A stretch of DNA of 64,000 bases. Source: JAVJSU01 sp040219275 (GTDB lineage: Bacteria; Chloroflexota; Anaerolineae; Aggregatilineales; Phototrophicaceae). A program made the translations under genes and the position numbers. Where the stretch lies: NCBI GenBank assembly GCA_040219275.1, contig JAVJSU010000058.1:62001-126000 (forward strand). The letters run 5' to 3'. This document shows, one piece after another, positions 54,421 to 63,000 of this stretch; the stretch's first letter is position 1; each line of letters starts with the position of its first letter. Below the pieces are notes generated by a model, which was not told where the DNA came from, made no database searches, and was given only the letters and a program-made list of their open reading frames with translations.

Positions 54421-55250
54421 TATTTGACCGCTCCCATCGTCATGCCACGGAGCAATTGCTTTTGCGTCAGGATATAAACGATCAGCACCGGAATAACCGT
54501 GAAGACCAACGATGCCGCCAATACCGGATAATCTATGAAATATTCACCGTAGAGTTTTGCCAAACCGGAACTAAGCGGGCGCAAGTTTGGGTCGCTCACT
54601 AATGTATAGGACAACGTGAATTCATCCCAGAAAAAGACGAATTGAAACAACCCGACGGTCAACAAACCGGATCGGCTGATCGGCAAGGCAATATAGAAGA
54701 ACGTCTGCCAGAGGTTACAACCGTCCGTTCGCGCCGCATCCATAATTTCACCGGGTAACGATTCAAAGAATGCCCGTAAAATAAATATCGTCAGGGGCAA
54801 TCCGATGGTCGCATAAATGAGCGGTAGGGTGTACGGCTCATTGATGATGCCCAGACGCTTCGCATTCAGGAACAATGGCACCAGAAGCACCTCTGCCGAG
54901 AGAATCAACCCTGCAATGAACAGATTATAAATCGGCTCTTTCAGCGGGAACTTAAAGCGTGCCAGAGCATATGCCGCTAATGATCCAACGCTTAGATTGA
55001 GCACTAGCGCGGAAAAAGTAATGTAGAGGCTGTTTCGCAGGTGGATACCTAGATTCACCTCGTTCCACGCGGTTATATAATTGTCCAGTGTAAATGACTT
55101 GGGAAGTAAGAAAATCTCGTAGGTATCCTCAAAATTCGACACAGACAACGAAAGGAAGTACATAAACGGGGCAATCGTCATAAAGGTGAGGAGCAACAGA
55201 ACGATGACCGCCACCACTTTAATCAGGAAGGGAATTTCTTTCCATCGCAT
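54420..55250 (-). CDS. Carbohydrate ABC transporter permease, MalG type (CUT1)
   Basis: A 276-residue inner-membrane permease with six spans. The first span is near residues 10-30, the AVLNLSVGSLAAYALARFKF segment is typical, and the EAA coupling loop reads EIMDAARTDGCNLWQTFFYI. The end (ILTQKQLLRGMTMGAVK) is the usual MalG C-terminus. It pairs with the MalF-type permease 23 bases upstream. No MalK/UgpC ATPase is encoded in the cluster, so a shared ATPase is expected. Confidence 0.93.
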   Translation of the reverse strand: MRWKEIPFLIKVVAVIVLLLLTFMTIAPFMYFLSLSVSNFEDTYEIFLLPKSFTLDNYITAWNEVNLGIHLRNSLYITFSALVLNLSVGSLAAYALARFKFPLKEPIYNLFIAGLILSAEVLLVPLFLNAKRLGIINEPYTLPLIYATIGLPLTIFILRAFFESLPGEIMDAARTDGCNLWQTFFYIALPISRSGLLTVGLFQFVFFWDEFTLSYTLVSDPNLRPLSSGLAKLYGEYFIDYPVLAASLVFTVIPVLIVYILTQKQLLRGMTMGAVK

Positions 55251-55273
55251 AGTTTGTAGTCCTATCTCTCTCG

Positions 55274-56212
55274 CTAATCCAGGCTGAAGCGCCGGTTAAA
55301 GTAGGCGCGTACAACGCCAATCAGAATCAGGGAAAGCATCACCAGATTCGCCATTGCGCTACCTAATCCGATATCGGAATAGGTGAAAACCGCCTTATAC
55401 AGATAAGTATTGATGACTTCCGACGCATTATAGGGACCGCCATTGGTCAGGATGAAGATCAGCGTGAATACACGAATGCTGAGGATGAAGTACCATATCC
55501 CCATGATGAGGATGATCGGGCGCAGAAGCGGCAGTACGATATATCGCACCGTCTGGAACGTGTTGGCACCATCAATGGCGGCGGCATCTTTTAAGTCATC
55601 GTCAATATCGAGTAGAGCCGCGCCGAATAAGATCACACCATAACCCACCCAGCGCCAGATAAACACGGCGATCACTGAAGGGAGTGCGAGTGATGGATTG
55701 CCCAACCAGTCTGATGCCAATGAACCAAGCCCGATCATTTCGAGCGTCTGGTTTAGCAGTCCGTTTTGTACGCTTAATACCCGTGTCCAGGCAAGACCAA
55801 CGACGACTGCTGGCGTGATAACCGGCAGAAACACCATGCCACGAAATAGCCCGGCGAAGGGGATGCCACTATCGAGGATAATGGCGATGAATAGCGCCAG
55901 CCCCATCATGACCGTCAGCGAACCCAGCGCGATATAGAGGTTATTCGTTACCGCTTGCCAGAACAGTGGATCGTCAAACAGATATTGGTAGTTCTCCAGC
56001 CCGATCCACTCTGGAGTACGGAATCCGTTCCACTCCTGAAACCCCATATAGAAGTTGTAGGGAATGGCGAAGACCTCAATAACAAGAAACAGGATCAGCG
56101 CAGGTGCGACGAAACCAAACGCGGCGATGGTCTCCGGCTTCATCAGGCGTGGAGAATCGCTTGAGTTGGTGCTAATGTTTCGATTGGGTCTAATTCGATC
56201 AAGTAATGTCAT
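55274..56212 (-). CDS. Carbohydrate ABC transporter permease, MalF/UgpA type (CUT1)
   Basis: A permease of about 312 residues. The frame is open to 56308, but the first 32 codons cross the hairpin at 56268 and do not look like protein. The ATG at 56212 (MTLLDRIRPNRN) is preferred, with only a weak ribosome site. Six spans follow, with FLVIEVFAIPYNFYMGFQEW at the first, and the EAA loop LKDAAAIDGANTFQTVRYIV. It forms the channel with the MalG-type protein. Confidence 0.9.
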   Translation of the reverse strand: MTLLDRIRPNRNISTNSSDSPRLMKPETIAAFGFVAPALILFLVIEVFAIPYNFYMGFQEWNGFRTPEWIGLENYQYLFDDPLFWQAVTNNLYIALGSLTVMMGLALFIAIILDSGIPFAGLFRGMVFLPVITPAVVVGLAWTRVLSVQNGLLNQTLEMIGLGSLASDWLGNPSLALPSVIAVFIWRWVGYGVILFGAALLDIDDDLKDAAAIDGANTFQTVRYIVLPLLRPIILIMGIWYFILSIRVFTLIFILTNGGPYNASEVINTYLYKAVFTYSDIGLGSAMANLVMLSLILIGVVRAYFNRRFSLD

Positions 56213-56267
56213 AAATTTTTGGCTCGTAATAGATATTTTTATCGTACGCTTACGGCGAATTTTGGGA

Positions 56268-56299
56268 GGAATGGGGCAGGAACCAGCCTGCCCCATTCC
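56268..56299 (-). terminator. Intercistronic hairpin after the CUT1 binding-protein gene
   Basis: GGAATGGGGCAGG and CCTGCCCCATTCC pair perfectly (13 bp) around a 6-base loop. It lies 27 bases after the stop of the binding-protein gene and 56 before the permease start, and no U run follows. It is best read as an attenuating or mRNA-protecting stem that keeps receptor levels high. Confidence 0.75.
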
Positions 56300-56325
56300 A
56301 CAGATCAATAGTTGATATCGTTGTG

Positions 56326-57546
56326 TTAACGGGCACGGTCAGCGGCGCGGAGCGCGTCTTCGGCGCTAGCACGTCCCGTGATGATACCCTGAATGCCAGA
56401 AGCCATCGCATCGCGGGAGGCTGGGTTGAAGATGTCACGCGGGACGGAGTCTTCCTGACCTTCGCACAGAAGTTGCGTCACATAGTTAGCATCGGCTAAG
56501 GCTTCTTCACCCGCAGGACCTGCCGGACACAGACCAACGACACTCACGGCTTCGTCCTGACCCTCCATTGTGGTGAAGCGAACGAAATCAAGGATCACAT
56601 CCTGATGTTCGCTGGTAGCGGAGAGCACCCATGTGCCAGCCATACTTCCCATCGCGGCAGGACGAGTATCTTCATTGATCGCTGGAACGGGGAATACGCC
56701 GATTTCGAACTCAGGCTCGAATGCAAGGATCGCGTTAACCGCCCAGTTGCCGATTATCCAGACAGAAACATCACCATTGGCGAATAGCGAATTGATCTCA
56801 TCCAGGCTGAGCGCGGTAACGCCGTCGATCCAGATGTCATTATAAGAAGCGAACTGTTCCATGATCTCGACAAATTCGGGGATTTCCCAATCGCCTTCGC
56901 CCATGCTAGCGGCTTCGAATTCTTCCGGATACATCTGTTGTGCCCAGTTGAAGAACAATGTGGGTGGATGGTCGTTAGAGGAAGCCCAGTACGCCGCGCC
57001 ACCGTAACCCGCTTCTTCTAGAGTAGCGATTGCGGCTTGAAGCTCATCCATCGTCTGCGGTGCTTCTATCCCGAGTTCCTCAAAACGATCCTTATTATAG
57101 AGCGCCTGTGCGTTGTTGGTAGCTTGTGAGATGCTAAGGAACTGTCCATCAATGGTCAGATAGTCCAACGTGCTAGGATAGAGTGATGCCGCCCATTCCT
57201 CGTCCACGAAGGACGTTAGGTCGAGAATCAGCCCGTTCTCATAGAACTCTAGCGGTTCGCCCAGGGGTAACGCTTCCCAGATATCAGGAATTTCACCGCT
57301 GATGAGCGCGGCAGAGAGGGTTTGATCGTAATTAGCACGCGGGATCAGGTTGATGTTAATGGTCACATCCTGATCATAATTTGATGTGAACTCCTCAATC
57401 CAGCCTTCGTAGACTTCCAGTTTATTAGCTGTCCATGTCCAGAGGTCGATGACGATTTCATCTTGTGCTTGTAGAGGTGTAAGACTAAACGCCGCCAGCA
57501 TGAATGTCAGTAAAGAAATGCGAAAAAGTTTTGTAAAGTGTTTCAT
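56326..57546 (-). CDS. Extracellular sugar-binding protein (SBP family 1, CUT1)
   Basis: A solute receptor of about 406 residues. The start ATG at 57546 has AAGGGGA 7 bases upstream and gives a clean signal peptide (MKHFTKLFRIS, then hydrophobic, ending TPLQA before QDE); no lipobox Cys is present. Family-1 features include IDLWTWTANKLEV at the mature N-terminus, LISGEIPDIWEALP, QALYNKDRFEELG and FANGDVSVWIIGNWAVN. It delivers a sugar or oligosaccharide to the MalF/MalG-type permeases. A LacI-type operator lies just upstream at 57567. Confidence 0.92.
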   Translation of the reverse strand: MKHFTKLFRISLLTFMLAAFSLTPLQAQDEIVIDLWTWTANKLEVYEGWIEEFTSNYDQDVTININLIPRANYDQTLSAALISGEIPDIWEALPLGEPLEFYENGLILDLTSFVDEEWAASLYPSTLDYLTIDGQFLSISQATNNAQALYNKDRFEELGIEAPQTMDELQAAIATLEEAGYGGAAYWASSNDHPPTLFFNWAQQMYPEEFEAASMGEGDWEIPEFVEIMEQFASYNDIWIDGVTALSLDEINSLFANGDVSVWIIGNWAVNAILAFEPEFEIGVFPVPAINEDTRPAAMGSMAGTWVLSATSEHQDVILDFVRFTTMEGQDEAVSVVGLCPAGPAGEEALADANYVTQLLCEGQEDSVPRDIFNPASRDAMASGIQGIITGRASAEDALRAADRAR

Positions 57547-57566
57547 TTTAGTCCCCTTATATATTA

Positions 57567-57580
57567 TGAAAACGTTTGCG
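57567..57580. promoter_or_regulatory. LacI-family operator before the binding-protein gene
   Basis: TGAAAACGTTTGCG fits the LacI-family consensus TGNAAACGNTTNCA at all but the last position, with the central CG and AAACGTTT palindrome. It is 21 bases upstream of the ATG at 57546 in the minus-strand leader, which suits repression by the LacI protein encoded next to it. Confidence 0.72.
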
Positions 57581-57652
57581 TAAGTACCCAAATTTTTTTG
57601 ATACGCTAATACCCTCCTTTTTTTTGTTGAAAACCTTTTAACATCCGTCTAA

Positions 57653-58699
57653 TTAATCAATGCGTCGGCATGAGTCACGGATGACGAGAGATGGCATAAG
57701 TAAGTGTCGCTGTGTACGCATATCATTTTCGCTGTTCTTATCTGCATTGATGCAAGCAATCAGCAGGTTAACGGCTGTTTCTGCCATGAGCGTCGCCGGT
57801 TGTTTGATCGTTGTTAGGGCGGGATAGGTGAAGGCGGCATCGTCAATATCATCAAATCCGATAATCGAAACATCCCCCGGAACATCTAATCCCATGCTTC
57901 TGCAAGCATCTATCGCTGTAACTGCCACACGATCTAATGCACAGAAGATTGCGGTAGGCGGTTCAGGTGCGCTAAATATCTCCCGAAGTGCTTGATAAAT
58001 ATCGGCATGATTCACCTTACTCGCACGGATATATTCTGGATAATGAATCAAGCCATGCTCTATAACGAACCGTTGATATTCATCCACACGTTCGCCTACG
58101 CCCGCCAATGCCATATTTGCCATACATGCAATGCGACGGTGTCCTAATTCAACCAGATACTCTAGCGCCATCCTTGTGCCTGCTTGCTCATCCACATTAA
58201 CCGACGGTGTAGGCGCTTGTGTGCCGCGTGCAACCGTTACAAATGGCGTACCATATTGGCTCAATTCGTCAATTACCAGACTGTCACCCGGCATATCCCC
58301 AAGAAGCACCACACCATCAAATAGGCGGGTACGCATCAACCGCAAAATGCGCTCGGCACGCTGAATATCATATTTCGCATGACCGATCAGCAATTCTTTC
58401 TTTGCTTGATAAGCCGCTTCCTGAATTTCTTGTACGAGTAGGCTCAAAAATGGATCGCGGATGTCGCGGATGACTGCGCCGATGACATCTGTGCGATCCG
58501 TGCGAAGGGCGGCGGCAAAAACGCTGGCTTCATAACCAAGACGGCGCGCAGTATCTTCAACTTTTTTCTGGGTGAGTTGGCTAATCGCCAGATCCCCTGA
58601 GCGATTGTTGAGGACGCGTGATACAGTACTCGGCGAAACGCCAGCGACTTTAGCAACTTCGATAATGGTAACACGCTTTTTCACAGTTAGTAAAACCAT
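57653..58699 (-). CDS. LacI family transcriptional regulator
   Basis: A 348-residue repressor-type regulator. The HTH is VTIIEVAKVAGVSPSTVSRV with the hinge near residues 50-60 (KKVEDTARRLGYEAS). The periplasmic-binding-like effector domain follows, with VIGAVIRDIRDPFLSLLVQE and VSIIGFDDIDDAAFTYPALT. It leads a series of sugar genes on the same strand. Operators of LacI type are present in its own leader (58704) and before the binding-protein gene (57567), so it probably represses itself and the operon until a sugar binds. Confidence 0.93.
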   Translation of the reverse strand: MVLLTVKKRVTIIEVAKVAGVSPSTVSRVLNNRSGDLAISQLTQKKVEDTARRLGYEASVFAAALRTDRTDVIGAVIRDIRDPFLSLLVQEIQEAAYQAKKELLIGHAKYDIQRAERILRLMRTRLFDGVVLLGDMPGDSLVIDELSQYGTPFVTVARGTQAPTPSVNVDEQAGTRMALEYLVELGHRRIACMANMALAGVGERVDEYQRFVIEHGLIHYPEYIRASKVNHADIYQALREIFSAPEPPTAIFCALDRVAVTAIDACRSMGLDVPGDVSIIGFDDIDDAAFTYPALTTIKQPATLMAETAVNLLIACINADKNSENDMRTQRHLLMPSLVIRDSCRRID

Positions 58700-58703
58700 T
58701 CAC

Positions 58704-58717
58704 GGAAAACGTTTGCA
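58704..58717. promoter_or_regulatory. LacI-family operator before lacI
   Basis: GGAAAACGTTTGCA matches TGNAAACGNTTNCA at 13 of the 14 positions, unspecified positions included. It lies only 5 bases upstream of the lacI start at 58699, where binding would block transcription or leader synthesis: autoregulation is likely. Confidence 0.7.
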
Positions 58718-58779
58718 CAAACTTAACACGGAAGAATTTGTGTGTCAAATTTTCATAAAATTAAGGATGTCAATTCGGC

Positions 58780-58990
58780 AAGAAATCAAGTTGAATGGAG
58801 AAGAAATCGAATTAGCGCGTCAGGCACTAAGACAATTTGTGGCAACAATCGTCAAAACAAAAAGCGGAAACGCATAAGTTACGTTCGCCCCTTACTCCAT
58901 CAAAACCACAACAACCTGAGTATCAGCGTGGGTACGACACGGAATTTGATCAACGGTGGTGAACATATCGGTAAATGGCTTCAATAAAAT
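58780..58990 (+). repeat. Dispersed hairpin/HTH-relic repeat, copy D
   Basis: The degenerate core is at 58863-58889. Before it, 58791-58877 reads LNGEEIELARQALRQFVATI, then VKTKSGNA and TAA, aligning with LTGEEIESAHQASRNLW of copy E. After it, 58916-58987 reads LSISVGTTRNLINGGEHIGK, the end of the HTH relic. The rest of the gap (58700-59091) holds only the LacI operator and a weak terminator. Confidence 0.65.
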
Positions 58991-59042
58991 CACCTGTAAC
59001 CGTTCGCCATCGACTCCGTCTTTGGGAACAAATGATAAGTAT

Positions 59043-59067
59043 GGGGACAGGAAATTTGTCTGCCCCC
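59043..59067 (-). terminator. Weak terminator-like stem downstream of the DHODH-like gene
   Basis: GGGGACAG and CTGCCCCC can pair with one mismatch around a 9-base loop, 25 bases after the stop of the minus-strand gene at 59092. Only a short A/T stretch follows in the direction of transcription, so termination strength is doubtful. Confidence 0.4.
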
Positions 59068-59091
59068 AAAGTTCAAAAATTCATGTCTCTA

Positions 59092-60093
59092 TTATGAGGT
59101 TGGCAAAACATACGTCTTGAGACCACGCATATATTGTGCACGTTCAAATGCGGAGGCATCCATGCTATGAATTTGACTCATACTGCCGCGCATCTGCTCA
59201 ACCGATTCATAGTCATTCTCCTCTAGCCATTCAGTAACACCCTCTTCAATGATTTGGAATATATTTATCCCATGCTTAAGTACAGCCGAAGTCATCATGG
59301 TGACATTCGCCCCAACCATCAGCATTTTAATCACATCTTCTGCGCTATGAATACCACTGGTAGCCGCTAAATCAGCGTCGATCTGTTTAAATAGTATACC
59401 AATCCAACGGAGTGGCAAACGCATATCATACGGCGTACTCAAGAGAATATTGGGTTCGTGTTCCAATGTTTCAAGGTTTATATCTGGTTGATAGAAGCGA
59501 TTAAACAAAACCAGTGCATTCGCCCCGACATTGTCTAAGCGTTTTGCCATATTCGCCATATTGCTAAAATAGGGAGATAGTTTAACCGCAATCGGTATAT
59601 TCACCGCATCACGCACAGCCTCAACAATATCGACGATAAGTTGTTCGACCTCAGACCCTGCTTGAGTGGGGTCTGTTGGTACATTGTAAGTGTTTAACTC
59701 GATAGCACTAGCACCCGCTTCTTGCATCTGCCGGGCGAAATTGATCCACCCACCCGACGATGAACCGTTCAAACTGGCAATCACAGGTATACCAACTGCT
59801 TCACGGGCTTTGCGAATATGCTCTAAATAAGCATCTGTTTTGGCGTAAAGAACCTGTGGCTCAGGGAAATATGAAAGCGCTTCAGCATAACTTTCTGTCC
59901 CATGTTCTAGATGGTGCATCAGTGCGCGACGCTCTAAACGAATTTCTTCTTCGTAGAGTGAGTGCAATACAACTGCCGCGGCACCCACATCTTCAAACTT
60001 CTTGATGTTGTCCAAATCTTGCATTAAGGGAGAAGCCGAAGCCACCAGCGGCGATTTCAGTTCCATTCCCAGATAGGTCGTTTTTAGATTCAT
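59092..60093 (-). CDS. Dihydroorotate dehydrogenase-like protein (nifJ-associated)
   Basis: A 333-residue FMN-type TIM barrel. SPLVASASPLMQDLDNIKKF is the N-terminal family mark; IPVIASLNGSSSGGWINFA, ELNTYNVPTDP and IPIAVKLSPYFSNM follow, then TSGIHSAEDVIKMLMVGANV at the phosphate-binding end. Relatives are called DHODH-like or PreA-like and lie next to pyruvate:ferredoxin oxidoreductase genes in many bacteria, with no proven substrate. It overlaps nifJ by one base (TGATG), so the two are made together. Confidence 0.88.
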   Translation of the reverse strand: MNLKTTYLGMELKSPLVASASPLMQDLDNIKKFEDVGAAAVVLHSLYEEEIRLERRALMHHLEHGTESYAEALSYFPEPQVLYAKTDAYLEHIRKAREAVGIPVIASLNGSSSGGWINFARQMQEAGASAIELNTYNVPTDPTQAGSEVEQLIVDIVEAVRDAVNIPIAVKLSPYFSNMANMAKRLDNVGANALVLFNRFYQPDINLETLEHEPNILLSTPYDMRLPLRWIGILFKQIDADLAATSGIHSAEDVIKMLMVGANVTMMTSAVLKHGINIFQIIEEGVTEWLEENDYESVEQMRGSMSQIHSMDASAFERAQYMRGLKTYVLPTS

Positions 60094-63000
60094 CAGTCTT
60101 GAACCTCCTCAAGTGCTTCCTCTGTGCCATTCATACTGAAGGGGCGATTCGCTAGATATTCATAAAATGAGCGTCGCTTATCGACATCTTCCTGTGCTTC
60201 TGCAAAGCGTTGTTTAGCAACATCTGGATTGCTCATTTCTAGCATACGGAAGCGATTTTCCATCCGTAAATATTCGATAACAGGCAATTTCGGTGGACGT
60301 GAATCTAATATCAAGGGATTCTTGCCATCATCAGCTAAGTCAGGATTGTAGCGATAGAGTAACCATTGCCCACTATCGACTGCCGCCTTTTGATTTTGCA
60401 AAGCTGTCGGCATATGTATGCCATGTGCAATACAGTGGCTATATGCAATGATAATCGAGGGACCGTCATAGGCTTCAGCTTCGAGAAAAGCGCGTAAAGT
60501 TTGCTCATCCTTGCCGCCCATAGCAACCTGTGCCACATAAATATTGCCGTAAGTCATCATCATCATGCCGAGGTCTTTTTTGCCGCCCGGTTTACCCCCT
60601 GCGGCGAATTTTGCGATGGCGGAGCGTGGTGTCGCCTTGGATGCCTGTCCACCGGTGTTTGAGTAAACTTCAGTATCCATAACCAGCACATTGACGTTGC
60701 GCCCACTGGCGAGAACATGGTCAAGCCCACCGTAGCCGATGTCATATGCCCACCCATCACCGCCGACAATCCACATACTCTTTTTGACAAGCGAATCAGC
60801 CAATGACAGTAATTGTTTGGCTTGCGGACTTTTTAATCCGTTCAAACGTTCTTTGAGAGTGTTGACTCGTTCGCGTTGCTCGTGAATACCTGTTTCCTGG
60901 GTTTGATCTGCATCACGTATTTCATTGGCTAATTGTTCACCTATGTCACTGGCAAGTGATGCGACCAATTCGCGTGCATATTCAATTTGCTTATCAAGCG
61001 CGACACGCATCCCCAGACCAAATTCAGCGTTATCTTCAAACAATGAATTTGACCATGCCGGACCGTAACCATCGGCATTATGCGACCACGGTGTTGTTGG
61101 TAAATTACCGCCATAAATTGATGAACAGCCTGTAGCATTGGCGATAATCGTTCTATCGCCGAATAACTGTGTCAGCAATTTGAGATAAGGTGTTTCACCA
61201 CAGCCCGCACATGCACCACTAAACTCGAATAGCGGTTGCTGTATCTGTTGTTGACGAATGCTACTTACTTTAATCATGTTGCGGGGCAATTCAGGAATAT
61301 CCAGAAAGAAATCCCAATTTTCACTTTCTTGCTCACGAATTGGCTCTTGTGGCATCATATTGATGGCTTTTAGATTGCTCTGCGATTTGTTCTTCACAGG
61401 ACAAATATCAACGCAAAGACCACAAGCGGTACAATCTTCTGGTGAGACTTGAATGCTATAATTTAAACCTTGCCAATCACGGTCACGGGCTGGAACAGAT
61501 TTAAAGCTATCTGGCGCATTCTCTGTATGCTCAGGTTCGTAGGCTTTAATGCGAATGACAGCATGAGGACACACAAAAGCACACTTACCACACTGAATAC
61601 AAATATCGGAATCCCACACAGGAATTTCTTGCGCTAGATTTCGCTTTTCGTATTGCGTTGTTCCTGTCGGATAGGTACCGTCAATTGGCAAAGCACTTAC
61701 AGGCAAGCTATCGCCCTGTCGCGCAACCATCGCACCAAGAACATCACAAACAAAATCAGAGGCGTGTTCTGCAATAGGCGGCAAGAATTTAATGGTACTT
61801 GTCACTTCGTTCGGGACATCCACTTGATGGAGATGTTCTAAGCAGTTATCGACAACTTTAAGGTTCATTTCAACGATATCGTCGCCTTTTTTGCCATAAC
61901 TTTTCTCGATTGCTTTCTTTATTTCAGCAATCGCCTCTTCCCGTGGCAAAATGCCAGAGATAGCGAAGAAACAAGTTTGCATAACCGTGTTAATCCGACT
62001 CCGCATTCCGCTTTCACGGGCAACACGATAAGCATCAATCACATAAAAATTGAGGTTTTTGTTGATAATCTGCTCTTGATAGCGTTGTGGCAAGGTATCC
62101 CAAACACGCTCTACAGGTGCAGTGGAGTTGAGTAAGAATGTACCGCCCTGTACAACATCTCGCAGAATATCGTATTTGTCGAGAAACACAGTTTGATGGC
62201 ACGCGATGAAGTTTGCTTTGTCTATCTGATAATTGGAGCGAATTGGTTTTGAACCAAAGCGCAAATGCGAAACGGTCATACTGCCAGATTTTTTGCTATC
62301 ATAGACGAAATAGCCCTGGGCATAATTATCGGTATTTTCACCAATAATTTTGATACTGTTTTTGTTCGCGCCGACTGTTCCATCACTACCCAGTCCATAA
62401 AATAAAGCTCGCACAACGCTCTTGGGTTCAATACTATAATCGGGATCAAAGTTGAGGCTGGTATGCGTGACATCATCGTTAATGCCAACTGTAAAGTGAT
62501 TCTTCGGTTTATCTTCGCTCAGATTATCAAAGACCGCCTTAATCATTGCTGGCGTGAATTCTTTGGATGACAAACCATAACGTCCACCCACCACAATTGG
62601 CATTGCGTGTGATGTCCATTCCTCAAAGATTGCGGTAATCGTATCGACATAAAGCGGTTCACCAGCACTACCCGGTTCTTTAGTACGATCTAAAACAGCG
62701 ATTGCTCTGGTGCTTTCAGGGAATGCCGCGACAAAACGTGCCATATCAAAGGGGCGATACATCCGAACTTTGACGACACCCACTTTTTCGCCAACTTCGT
62801 TCAGCGCATCGACTGTTTCATGAATTGCCTCGCAACCCGAAGCCATTGCGACAATGACCCGTTCAGCATCAGGCGCACCATAATATTCATAAACCTGATA
62901 TTGCCGACCTGTTAGTTCAGCAAATTGATCCATCGTTGATTGAATAATCTCAGGCATTCGCTCATAAAAAGGATTTACAGTTTCGCGTGCCTGGAAGAAA

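Noticed and set aside
58572..58877. 101-codon plus-strand frame crossing the lacI start
   Set aside because: It is antisense to lacI and runs into the repeat relic; only its last 28 codons align with another copy.
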